A stretch of 64,000 nucleotides of DNA from Gaiellasilicea sp963784895 (GTDB lineage Bacteria > Actinomycetota > Thermoleophilia > Gaiellales > Gaiellaceae), in NCBI GenBank assembly GCA_963784895.1, contig CAWATM010000015.1, forward strand, positions 16,528 through 80,527. Direction: 5' to 3'. Positions 1 through 6,510 of this stretch are shown here, piece by piece. Below the pieces are notes generated by a model, which saw only the letters and a list, made by a program, of their open reading frames with translations, had not been told where the DNA came from and made no database searches. Position 1 is the stretch's first letter; every line of letters starts with the position of its first letter. The position numbers were made by a program, and so were the translations under genes.

Positions 1-1
1 G

Positions 2-436
2 CTGCCGCAGCTGGCGGAGCTCGGCGTCGCCTACTGCGAGCAGCCGCTGCGGACAGGGGACGAGGGCGGCCGGACGCTGAAGGAGCGCTCGCCGCTCCCG
101 ATCTACGTCGACGAGGACTGCCACCGGCTCGACAGCGTCGCCGCGTGCGCCGAGATCGCGCACGGGATCAACATCAAGCTGGCGAAGTCGGGAGGGATCC
201 GCGAGGCGATCCGGATGGCGCACGCCGCCCGCGCGCTCGGCCTCGGTGTCATGCTCGGCTGCATGATCGAGTCGGGGCTGGGGATCGCCGCCGGCTGCGT
301 CGTCGCGCCGCTCTGCGACCACGTCGACCTGGACGGAAACCTGCTGATCGCGCACGATCCGTGGCCCGGCGTCGGCTTCGCAGACGGAATCCAGACTCCC
401 TCCGTGAGGCCGGGGCTCGGTGTCGAGCAGGCTTGA
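2..436 (+). CDS. dgcA: Dipeptide epimerase / N-acetyl-D-glutamate racemase-like enolase-superfamily protein, C-terminal part
   Basis: The gene is cut at the window start, so only the last 144 residues are seen. They form the end of an enolase-superfamily barrel: a metal-ligand segment YVDEDCH, the catalytic lysine motif NIKLAKSGGI and the glycine-rich GCMIESGLGIAAG strand typical of Ala-Glu epimerases. The family racemises acidic dipeptides, or N-acetyl-glutamate in the DgcA branch. The next gene (DUF1611) overlaps its end by 17 bases. From established knowledge, DUF1611 (DgcN) and DgcA form a D-glutamate catabolic pair, so DgcA is my favoured reading. A murein-peptide L-Ala-D/L-Glu epimerase is the alternative. 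The superfamily assignment is firm; the substrate is inferred. Confidence 0.8.
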   Translation: MPQLAELGVAYCEQPLRTGDEGGRTLKERSPLPIYVDEDCHRLDSVAACAEIAHGINIKLAKSGGIREAIRMAHAARALGLGVMLGCMIESGLGIAAGCVVAPLCDHVDLDGNLLIAHDPWPGVGFADGIQTPSVRPGLGVEQA

Positions 437-1454
437 GCGCCTCCTTGTCCTGGCCGAGGGCTTCTCGGGCGACCCGCACTACGGCAAGACCGCACGCGGT
501 GTGCTCGCGTACGGCGAGCGGCCGGTCGTCGCCCTCGTCGACTCGACCCGCGCGGGCGAGACCCAGGGCGGCGTCCCGATCGTCGGCACGGTCGACGACG
601 CGCTCGGCTACGAGCCGGCGACGGCGCTGGTCGGCGTCGCGACCCAGGGCGGCCGCTTTCCGCCCGCCTGGCGCGAGCTGCTCCGGATCGCGATCGAGCG
701 GGGCCTCCACGTCGAGAACGGCCTGCACGAGTTCCTCGCCGACGACGAGGAGCTGAGCGGGCTCGCCGCGCGCCACGGCGTCGAGCTCCGCGACCTGCGC
801 CGGCCGCCGGCTGACCTCAACGTCCCGACCGGCGCCAACCTGACGCAGCCGACCCGGAACGTCCTCACCGTCGGCTCCGACTGCGCGATCGGAAAGATGA
901 CCGTCTCGCTCGAGCTCGACCGGGCCGCCAAGGGACGCGGTCTCGAATCGCGCTTCGTCCCGACTGGCCAGACGGGAATCGCGATCGCCGGCTGGGGTAT
1001 TGCCGTCGACGCCGTCGTCGCCGACTTCATCGCGGGCGCGGCCGAACGCCTCGTCATCGAGGGGTACGAGCGCGGGGGCGAGCTGCTCTTCGTCGAGGGG
1101 CAGGGCGCCGTCACCCATCCGGCGTACTCGGGTGTGACGCTCGGCCTCATCCACGGCTCGGCGCCGCACGCGTTCGTCCTCTGCCACCACGCGGGTGCGA
1201 CCGAGGTTGAGGGCTATCCCGGGCATCCCTTGCTGCCGCTGCCGGAGCTCGTCGAGCTGCACGAGTGGATCTCGCTGCCGGCCCGCCGCGCCCGAGTCGC
1301 TGCGATCGCGCTCAACACGCGTGACATCGGAGACGAGGACGCTGCTCGAGCCGCGATCGCCCGCGCGGAGGCCGAGACCGGCCTGATCGCCGACGATCCT
1401 GTCCGCTTCGGCGCCGACCGGATCCTCGACGCCGTGCTCGCCTCGCTCGAGTAG
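420..1454 (+). CDS. dgcN: DUF1611 family protein, probable D-glutamate N-acetyltransferase (DgcN-like)
   Basis: A 344-residue protein of the DUF1611 family: an N-terminal Rossmann-like domain (about 1-130) followed by a P-loop-like domain with VGSDCAIGKMT at about residues 157-167. Characterised members (DgcN) acetylate D-glutamate, and the partner epimerase then gives N-acetyl-L-glutamate. The GTG start overlaps the preceding epimerase gene by 17 bases, so the two are co-transcribed and probably translationally coupled. No membrane segment or signal peptide is visible, so it should be cytosolic. Other DUF1611 members are uncharacterised, so the exact reaction is inference resting on the pairing with the epimerase. 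Confidence 0.75.
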   Translation: MSSRLERLLVLAEGFSGDPHYGKTARGVLAYGERPVVALVDSTRAGETQGGVPIVGTVDDALGYEPATALVGVATQGGRFPPAWRELLRIAIERGLHVENGLHEFLADDEELSGLAARHGVELRDLRRPPADLNVPTGANLTQPTRNVLTVGSDCAIGKMTVSLELDRAAKGRGLESRFVPTGQTGIAIAGWGIAVDAVVADFIAGAAERLVIEGYERGGELLFVEGQGAVTHPAYSGVTLGLIHGSAPHAFVLCHHAGATEVEGYPGHPLLPLPELVELHEWISLPARRARVAAIALNTRDIGDEDAARAAIARAEAETGLIADDPVRFGADRILDAVLASLE

Positions 1455-1459
1455 CGGGA

Positions 1460-1465
1460 TAGAGT
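1460..1465 (+). promoter_or_regulatory. -10 element TAGAGT, leaderless promoter of the small membrane protein gene
   Basis: TAGAGT ends six bases before the ATG at 1472, which places the expected transcription start on the A of the start codon. There is no Shine-Dalgarno in between. No clear -35 is visible. Confidence 0.5.
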
Positions 1466-1471
1466 CGCGGC

Positions 1472-1654
1472 ATGCCGCTCAGCCACCGCAACGTCGGGCT
1501 CCTCGTCCTCGTGCTCCTGATCGCCGCGGCCCTCGTCGACAACGACAGCATCTCGATCGCGCTCTCCGTCGCGGGGCTCGCGATCGCGGTGGTCGCACTG
1601 GTGCTGATCTTCCTCGCCCGGCGCGCCGCCCGCGCCGACGAGACCGACGCTTGA
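1472..1654 (+). CDS. Small two-helix membrane protein
   Basis: A 60-residue hypothetical protein. It has two hydrophobic helices, about residues 8-22 (GLLVLVLLIAAALV) and 29-48 (IALSVAGLAIAVVALVLIFL), separated by a short DNDS turn, and ends in an arginine-rich, then acidic tail. The chain is therefore a helical hairpin in the membrane. It has no recognisable family. It is preceded by a leaderless-type -10 and its stop codon lies inside the TTGACA of the next promoter, so it is compact with the SOS-controlled LysM gene but not clearly in the same transcript. Function unknown. Confidence 0.6.
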   Translation: MPLSHRNVGLLVLVLLIAAALVDNDSISIALSVAGLAIAVVALVLIFLARRAARADETDA

Positions 1655-1695
1655 CAGCGAACACATGTTCGTGCATCATGGCGAACACATGTTCG
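1651..1695 (+). promoter_or_regulatory. SOS promoter with two tandem LexA boxes
   Basis: Two identical perfect palindromes CGAACACATGTTCG lie at 1658-1671 and 1682-1695, 24 bases apart. They match the Gram-positive/actinobacterial LexA box CGAAC-N4-GTTCG. A consensus -35 TTGACA (1651-1656), a 17-base spacer and a -10-like CATCAT (1674-1679) frame the first box. The second box covers the expected transcription start and the start codon at 1689. LexA bound to either site would block the promoter. Box identity is very clear; the -10 is a 4 of 6 match. Confidence 0.9.
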
Positions 1696-1925
1696 GACGA
1701 ATCCTGCTTCTCGCCGCGGTCGGCATCCTCCTCTGGGCCGCCTTCGCCCGCTCATCGGACGCCTCCGAGCCGGAACGGCGCTACGTCGTGCAGCCGTACG
1801 ACACGCTCTGGTCGATCGCGTCGAGCGGGTACGGCGACCCCCGGCAGGGCGTCTGGGAGATCAAGGAGCGGAACGGCCTGCGCGGGGCGACGATCGTCCC
1901 CGGCCAGGTGCTCGTCCTCCCGTAG
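1689..1925 (+). CDS. SOS-induced LysM-domain membrane protein, probable cell-division suppressor (YneA/DivS/ChiZ type)
   Basis: A 78-residue protein with an N-terminal membrane anchor (about 4-18, RILLLAAVGILLWAA), a short linker and one LysM domain (about 32-78, YVVQPYDTLWSIASS to the PGQVLVLP end). LysM binds peptidoglycan. This architecture behind LexA boxes is that of SOS division inhibitors YneA of Bacillus, DivS of Corynebacterium and Rv2719c/ChiZ of Mycobacterium, which hold back septation while DNA is repaired. The ATG at 1689 lies inside LexA box 2, only ten bases after the -10, so the mRNA should be leaderless. An in-frame ATG at 1665 lies inside box 1, upstream of the expected transcript start. 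Here lexA is not adjacent. Function is inferred from architecture and operators. Confidence 0.85.
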   Translation: MFGRILLLAAVGILLWAAFARSSDASEPERRYVVQPYDTLWSIASSGYGDPRQGVWEIKERNGLRGATIVPGQVLVLP

Positions 1926-1938
1926 CACGACGCGCTCC

Positions 1939-1944
1939 TAGACT
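1939..1944 (+). promoter_or_regulatory. -10 element TAGACT, leaderless promoter of rnz
   Basis: TAGACT ends six bases before the GTG start at 1951, with no Shine-Dalgarno between, the geometry expected for a leaderless transcript. Confidence 0.5.
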
Positions 1945-1950
1945 GACTGC

Positions 1951-2928
1951 GTGGATCTCGACGTCGTCTTCCTCGGCACCGCCGGCTCGATGCCGACCGC
2001 CCGGCGCGCCCCCTCGGCGACGCTCGTCCGCCGCGGCGGCGAGCGGCTGCTGATCGACTGCGGCGAGGGAACCCAACGACAGCTCCTCCGCTCCGACCTC
2101 GGCCTCGTCGACCTGCAGGAGATCTTTCTGACCCACTTCCACGCCGACCACTTCCTCGGCCTGCCCGGGATGCTGAAGACGTTCGCACTCCGCGGGCGGG
2201 AGCTGCCGCTGACGCTGTACGGCCCGCGCGGTCTGCACGCGCTCCTGGAGTCGCTGCGGCGGATCTTCGGACGGCTCACCTTCGAGGTCGACGTCGTGGA
2301 GCTCGCGCCGGAGGCGGCGCTGGCGCGCGACGGCTACATCCTGCGCACGTTTCCGGCACGGCATGGCCGCGATGCGATCGGCTACGCGCTCGTCGAGGAC
2401 GAGCGGCCCGGCCGCTTCGACGTCGAAGCGGCGGATGCCCTCGGAATTCCGTTCGGACGGGAGCGCGGCGCCCTGCAGAACGGGGAGCCGGTAACGCTCG
2501 CGGATGGCCGGGTTATCACGCCCGAGCAGGTGCTCGGCGAGTCCCGCCCGGGCCGGAAGGTCGCGCTCACCGGCGACACCGCGCCGTCCGACCTCGTCGT
2601 CGAAGCTGCCTTCGGCGCCGATCTGCTCGTCCACGAGGCGACGTTCTGCGAGGACGAGGCCGAGCGCGCGGTCGAGACCGAGCACTCGACCGCGCTAGAG
2701 GCGGCGCGGGTCGCCAAGGACGCGAACGTCAGGCTGCTCGCGCTGACCCACAGCTCGAGCCGCTACAGCGGCGGCGACGTGGAGCGCGAGGCGCGGACCG
2801 TGTTCCCGGATACGGTCGTGCCACGCGACTTCGACCTGATCGAGGTGCCGTTCCCGGAGCGCGGCAGCCCCGCGCTCGTCAAGCGCGGCGCACGCCTGCC
2901 GCGTGCTGAAGTACCCTCCGGCTCATGA
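1951..2928 (+). CDS. rnz: Ribonuclease Z
   Basis: A 325-residue metallo-beta-lactamase-fold nuclease that removes 3-prime trailers from tRNA precursors. Visible signatures are the N-terminal FLGTAGSMPTARR (family FLGTgg..P), the zinc motif THFHADHFLGLPG at about residues 60-72, the later LTGDTAPS with the metal aspartate, HEATFCEDE, and the C-terminal LTHSSSRY histidine. Length matches the roughly 310-residue RNase Z family. The start is GTG 1951, six bases after a -10-like TAGACT. The next gene starts inside its stop codon (ATGA). Cytosolic and presumably essential for tRNAs without encoded CCA. Confidence 0.93.
   Translation: MDLDVVFLGTAGSMPTARRAPSATLVRRGGERLLIDCGEGTQRQLLRSDLGLVDLQEIFLTHFHADHFLGLPGMLKTFALRGRELPLTLYGPRGLHALLESLRRIFGRLTFEVDVVELAPEAALARDGYILRTFPARHGRDAIGYALVEDERPGRFDVEAADALGIPFGRERGALQNGEPVTLADGRVITPEQVLGESRPGRKVALTGDTAPSDLVVEAAFGADLLVHEATFCEDEAERAVETEHSTALEAARVAKDANVRLLALTHSSSRYSGGDVEREARTVFPDTVVPRDFDLIEVPFPERGSPALVKRGARLPRAEVPSGS
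2912..2917 (+). promoter_or_regulatory. -10-like TACCCT before the DUF2007 gene
   Basis: TACCCT ends seven bases before the ATG at 2925, inside the 3-prime end of rnz. It could provide a separate leaderless transcript for the small downstream gene. Only the hexamer and the spacing support it. Confidence 0.35.
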
Positions 2929-3134
2929 GCGAGATGGTGCAGGTCGCCGTCGCAGGAGACGTGGCCGAGGGCGAGGAGATCCAGGCGATCCTCACCGCCG
3001 CCGGGATCGCGTCCGAGCTGCAGACCGAGGGCGAAGACGAACCGCTGACCGTCGCGGTCCCGGAGGGGTCGATCGAAGCCGCCAAGGATGCGATCGAGGC
3101 GATGACCGAGCCCGACGATCCGATCGCCGACTGA
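2925..3134 (+). CDS. Putative signal-transducing protein, DUF2007 family
   Basis: A 69-residue acidic protein with the DUF2007 pattern: a beta strand MVQVAVAGDVAEG, a helix EIQAILTAAGIASELQTE, a strand PLTVAVPEGS and a final helix IEAAKDAIEAM. It resembles a half ferredoxin-like fold, as in the PII-like uncharacterised family. No catalytic residues are visible. It overlaps the rnz stop by four bases (ATGA). The role is unknown; the family is often annotated as a signal-transducing protein without experimental proof. Confidence 0.75.
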   Translation: MSEMVQVAVAGDVAEGEEIQAILTAAGIASELQTEGEDEPLTVAVPEGSIEAAKDAIEAMTEPDDPIAD

Positions 3135-3151
3135 TCGTCCGCCCGACACGC

Positions 3152-3199
3152 TAGGATCGCGCTCGACCCTTTAACCCGGTCCAGAGAGGCCGGAAAGGA
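3152..3199 (+). promoter_or_regulatory. pyr operon promoter and PyrR-binding RNA element
   Basis: A -10 TAGGAT (3152-3157) would start a leader of about 41 bases. The leader carries a small hairpin with CCGG arms at 3176-3179 and 3190-3193 and the loop UCCAGAGAGG (3180-3189), which matches the conserved PyrR recognition loop. The ribosome binding site AAAGGA (3194-3199) follows directly and the ATG is at 3205. There is no intrinsic terminator, so UMP/UTP-bound PyrR most likely represses translation initiation, as described for mycobacterial pyrR. The loop is seen; the mechanism is inferred. Confidence 0.8.
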
Positions 3200-3204
3200 C
3201 GGGA

Positions 3205-3777
3205 ATGAGCACACATCTGCCCGACCGCACCGCGGTCAAGACGCTGCTGGACGCCGAGGGCCTCGAGCGCACGCTGTCGCGGATCGCGCACGAGATCATC
3301 GAGCGCAACGACGACCTCGGCCGGCTGGCGCTCGTCGGCATCCACACCCGAGGCGTCCCGATCGCCGAGCGGCTCGCCGGCCTGATCGAGGAGCGGAGCG
3401 GGGAGGAGGTCGAGCTTGGCGCCGTCGACATCACCTTCCACCGTGACGACACGACTCCGGACGCGCAGCAGCCGGTCGTCCACGCGACCGCGCTCGACTT
3501 CGAGCTGCGCGGAATGACCGTGATCCTCGTCGACGACGTCCTCTACACCGGCCGCACGATCCGCGCCGCGATCGAGACGCTGTTCGAGCGGGGACGGCCC
3601 GCCCGCGTCCAGCTGGCCGTCCTCGTCGACCGCGGCCATCGCGAGCTGCCGATCCGCCCCGACTACGTCGGCAAGAACCTGCCGACCGCCCGCAGCGAGC
3701 GGATCCAGGTCGAGCTCGCCGAGACCGACGGCGCCGACCGAATCCTCCTCGTCGGCGCGCCGGAGGAACGATCGTGA
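3205..3777 (+). CDS. pyrR: PyrR, pyrimidine operon RNA-binding regulator / uracil phosphoribosyltransferase
   Basis: A 190-residue type I phosphoribosyltransferase. The PRPP-binding motif VILVDDVLYTGRTIRAAIE is at about residues 106-124, and the N-terminal part carries the family RIAHEIIERN and LVGIHTRGVPIAERLA. PyrR binds the pyr mRNA leader with UMP or UTP, and many members also make UMP from uracil. It is the first gene of the pyrimidine operon and has its own recognition loop in the leader, so it should autoregulate. Its stop overlaps the GTG start of pyrB. Length is normal for the family (about 180-190). Confidence 0.95.
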   Translation: MSTHLPDRTAVKTLLDAEGLERTLSRIAHEIIERNDDLGRLALVGIHTRGVPIAERLAGLIEERSGEEVELGAVDITFHRDDTTPDAQQPVVHATALDFELRGMTVILVDDVLYTGRTIRAAIETLFERGRPARVQLAVLVDRGHRELPIRPDYVGKNLPTARSERIQVELAETDGADRILLVGAPEERS

Positions 3778-4679
3778 GGCACCTGCTCTCGATCGCCGAC
3801 CTGACCCGCGACGACGTCGAGCAGATTCTCGAGACGGCCGAGGCGCTCCAGGGCGTCGACGAGAAGCTGCCTGCCCTGCGGGGAAAGCTCGTGCTGACCC
3901 TCTTCTTCGAGTCGTCGACCCGCACCTCATCGAGCTTCGAGCTGGCGGCGAAGCGGCTCTCGGCCGACGTGATGTCGCTGAAGGCGGCCGGTTCATCGGT
4001 CGACAAGGGCGAGTCGCTCAAGGACACCGTGCTGACGCTGGCGCAATACGAACCGCAGGCGATCGTCGTCCGCCATCCTCAGATCGGCGCACCGGGACTC
4101 GTTGCGCGCTACTCCGGCGCCGCGGTCGTGAACGCGGGCGACGGCAAGCACCAGCACCCGACGCAGGCGCTGCTCGATCTCTTCACGATGCGGCAGGCGC
4201 TCGGGGAGCTCGAGAACCTGCACGTCGCGATCGTGGGCGACGCCCTCCACAGCCGCGTTGCCCGCTCGCTGATCCAGGCGCTCGCGCTCGTCGGAGCGCA
4301 TACGACCCTGGTCGGCCCGCCGACGCTGCTCCCACGCGGGATCGAGGCAATGGGGTGCGCGACCACGAACGAGATCGGTGCGATCGCCGACGCGGACGTC
4401 GTCTACGTGCTCCGGATGCAGCGCGAGCGGATGGAGTCCGCATTCGTCCCGAGCCTGCGCGAGTACGCGGCACAGTGGGGCGTCACGCCGGAGCGACTGC
4501 GGGCCGGCCAGAAGGTGATGCATCCCGGGCCGATCAACCGCGGCGTCGAGATCGACGGCCGTGTCGCCGACTCGCCCGACTCCCTGATCCTCGCGCAGGT
4601 CCGCTCCGGGCTGGCGGTGAGGATGGCAGTGCTGCACGAGCTCCTCGTCGCGCGGCCGGCGCTCGAGGTCGTCGCATGA
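3774..4679 (+). CDS. pyrB: Aspartate carbamoyltransferase catalytic subunit
   Basis: A 301-residue enzyme that joins carbamoyl phosphate and aspartate, the second step of UMP synthesis. Diagnostic motifs are the carbamoyl phosphate loop SSTRTSSSFELAAKRL at about 46-61, HPTQALLDLFT, and the HPGPINRGVEI segment near the C-terminus. Length equals the usual 300-310. It starts with GTG 3774 inside the pyrR stop and overlaps pyrC by four bases (ATGA), so it sits in the middle of a tightly coupled operon. No pyrI regulatory subunit is present, as expected outside enterics and archaea; control therefore rests on PyrR. Confidence 0.97.
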   Translation: MRHLLSIADLTRDDVEQILETAEALQGVDEKLPALRGKLVLTLFFESSTRTSSSFELAAKRLSADVMSLKAAGSSVDKGESLKDTVLTLAQYEPQAIVVRHPQIGAPGLVARYSGAAVVNAGDGKHQHPTQALLDLFTMRQALGELENLHVAIVGDALHSRVARSLIQALALVGAHTTLVGPPTLLPRGIEAMGCATTNEIGAIADADVVYVLRMQRERMESAFVPSLREYAAQWGVTPERLRAGQKVMHPGPINRGVEIDGRVADSPDSLILAQVRSGLAVRMAVLHELLVARPALEVVA

Positions 4680-5935
4680 CCCTCTTCTGCAGGAACGGTC
4701 GCTCCGACAGCCTCGTCCTCGCGGGCCGCCTGCCGGGGGAGCGTTGTGTGACGGTGACGGTCGAGCAGGGGGTGATCGCGCGCATCGAGCCGTCCGGCTC
4801 GAGCTCCACCCTGCTCGCGCCCGCCTTCGTCGATCCGCACGTCCACCTGCGTTCGCCCGGCCGTGAGGACGAGGAGACGATCGCGTCCGGCTCGGCAGCG
4901 GCGGCCGCCGGCGGCTACGCAGCGATCCTGGCGATGCCGAACACCGATCCCGTGGTCGATTCGGCGGCCGTGCTCCGCTCGCTCGTCGAGACAGCGACGC
5001 GCGACGCGGTCGTGCCGACCGGCTTCATGGCCGCGATCTCGAAGCGGCTGGGCGGGGAGGAGCTGACCGAAATGGCGGAGCTCGCCGACGCCGGCGCCGC
5101 CGCCTTCACGGACGACGGCCGCCCGGTCACCTCCGCCGGACTGATGCGGCGCGCACTCCAGTACGGCGCCATCACAGGGCGCACGCTCGCGCTCCACTGC
5201 GAGGAGCCGACACTCTCCTGCGACGGTCAAGTGCACGAGGGCGACGTCTGCGCCGAGCTCGGCTTCGCGCCCTATCCCTCGCTTGCCGAGAGCACGATGG
5301 TCGAACGCGACCTCGCGCTCGCGGGCAACGAGGGTCGGCCGCTGCATCTGATGCACCTCTCCGCGAAGGAGTCGGTCGACGCGCTCCGCCGCGCGCACGA
5401 GCGGGGGATCCGGGCCACCGCAGAGGTGACGCCGCATCATCTCGTTCTCACAGACGACGCCATTCGCTCGCTCGACCCGAACGTAAAGATGAATCCGCCG
5501 CTTCGCGCCGAGGCGGACAGGCAGGCGCTGATCGACGCGCTCCGTGACGGCACGATCACGTGTGTCGCCACCGACCACGCACCGCACTCGCGCGAGGAGA
5601 AGGAGGCGCCGTTCGAGGCCGCGCCGTTCGGCGTCACCGGCCTCGAGACCTCGTTTGCGGCGCTCCACACGCACCTCGTCGTGCCCGGGCTCGTCTCGCT
5701 CGAGACCCTGCTCGAGCGCATGTCGGGCGGCCCGGCCCGCGCACTCGGCCTGCCGGAGCCGAAGCTCGAGGTCGGTGCCCGCGCCAACCTCGTCCTGCTC
5801 GACCTCGAGACGGAGTGGACAGTCGAGGAGCGCGGTTTCCGCTCCCGCTCTGCGAACTCGTGGCTCCTCGGCCGGACGCTGCGCGGCAGAGTGCTGAAGA
5901 CGGTCGCCGACGGCCGGCTGGTGCACGCCGCGTGA
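4676..5935 (+). CDS. pyrC: Dihydroorotase
   Basis: A 419-residue type I dihydroorotase that cyclises carbamoyl aspartate to dihydroorotate. It shows DPHVHLRSPG (the HxH zinc ligands, about residues 45-54), LHCEE, LMHLSAKES, the helix with EVTPHHL and the TDHAPHS metal aspartate near 300. The ATG at 4676 overlaps pyrB by four bases. A longer in-frame reading exists upstream but lies wholly inside pyrB and carries no family residues. The short N-terminal strand domain MTLFCRNGRSDSLVL is typical of cyclic amidohydrolases. The next gene starts on the last base of its stop. Confidence 0.96.
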   Translation: MTLFCRNGRSDSLVLAGRLPGERCVTVTVEQGVIARIEPSGSSSTLLAPAFVDPHVHLRSPGREDEETIASGSAAAAAGGYAAILAMPNTDPVVDSAAVLRSLVETATRDAVVPTGFMAAISKRLGGEELTEMAELADAGAAAFTDDGRPVTSAGLMRRALQYGAITGRTLALHCEEPTLSCDGQVHEGDVCAELGFAPYPSLAESTMVERDLALAGNEGRPLHLMHLSAKESVDALRRAHERGIRATAEVTPHHLVLTDDAIRSLDPNVKMNPPLRAEADRQALIDALRDGTITCVATDHAPHSREEKEAPFEAAPFGVTGLETSFAALHTHLVVPGLVSLETLLERMSGGPARALGLPEPKLEVGARANLVLLDLETEWTVEERGFRSRSANSWLLGRTLRGRVLKTVADGRLVHAA

Positions 5936-6510
5936 TGACCGCCGTCCGGATCCCCGTCGAGCTCGAGCCGTATCTCGAGCAGCTCGTCGCGACGCTGCGG
6001 CAAAACGCGCCGATCGAGGCCGTCTACCTGCTCGGTTCGGCCGCGCTCGGCGGCTACGAGCACGGCCGCAGCGACGTCGACGTGGTCGCGGTCACGAGCC
6101 GCTCGCTCGCGCAGGACGAGCGCCGCGCGCTGGCGACTGCGGTGGAGGAGCTGCCCGTGCCCGCCCGCAAGCTCGAGCTCGTCGTCTACCCGCGCGGCAG
6201 CGACCGCTGGGAGCTCAACCTCAACACCGGCGAGCATGTCGGCCTCGATCCCGACGCCGAGCCGTCGTTCTGGTTCGTGCTCGACCGGGCGATCGCCGCG
6301 CAGCACGCGCTGCCGCTCGCCGGGCCGGACTGGTCGGAGCTGTTCGAGCCGGAGTCGGACGAGGCGATCGAGGCGGCGCTGGAGCAGGCGGCCGCCTCCG
6401 ACGCCTGGGCCGACCCGCACGACCGTGCCGTCGCGGCCGCCCGCGCGCGCGCGTGGCGCGAGACCGGTCGCTGGATCGCGAAACCGGAGGCCGCGGAGTG
6501 GCTCGCGTGA
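5935..6510 (+). CDS. Nucleotidyltransferase-domain protein inside the pyr operon (ANT-like)
   Basis: A 191-residue protein with the DNA polymerase beta-like nucleotidyltransferase signature LLGSAALGGYEHGRSDVDVVAV at about residues 30-51 (GS followed by the DVD metal aspartates). The C-terminal half is helical and alanine-rich, as in aminoglycoside adenylyltransferases of the ANT(3'')/AadA kind, but is shorter than the usual 260 residues. The ATG overlaps the pyrC stop (TGATG), and the carA start lies at its own stop, so it is a true operon member. It may adenylylate a small molecule or a protein; a drug-resistance role is not implied by its place among pyrimidine genes. The nucleotidyltransferase domain is secure, the substrate unknown. 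Confidence 0.8.
   Translation: MTAVRIPVELEPYLEQLVATLRQNAPIEAVYLLGSAALGGYEHGRSDVDVVAVTSRSLAQDERRALATAVEELPVPARKLELVVYPRGSDRWELNLNTGEHVGLDPDAEPSFWFVLDRAIAAQHALPLAGPDWSELFEPESDEAIEAALEQAAASDAWADPHDRAVAAARARAWRETGRWIAKPEAAEWLA

Noticed and set aside
5935..6510. Calling the pyr-operon nucleotidyltransferase an aminoglycoside resistance gene
   Set aside because: Only the nucleotidyltransferase core matches; it is shorter than AadA and its operon place argues for another role.
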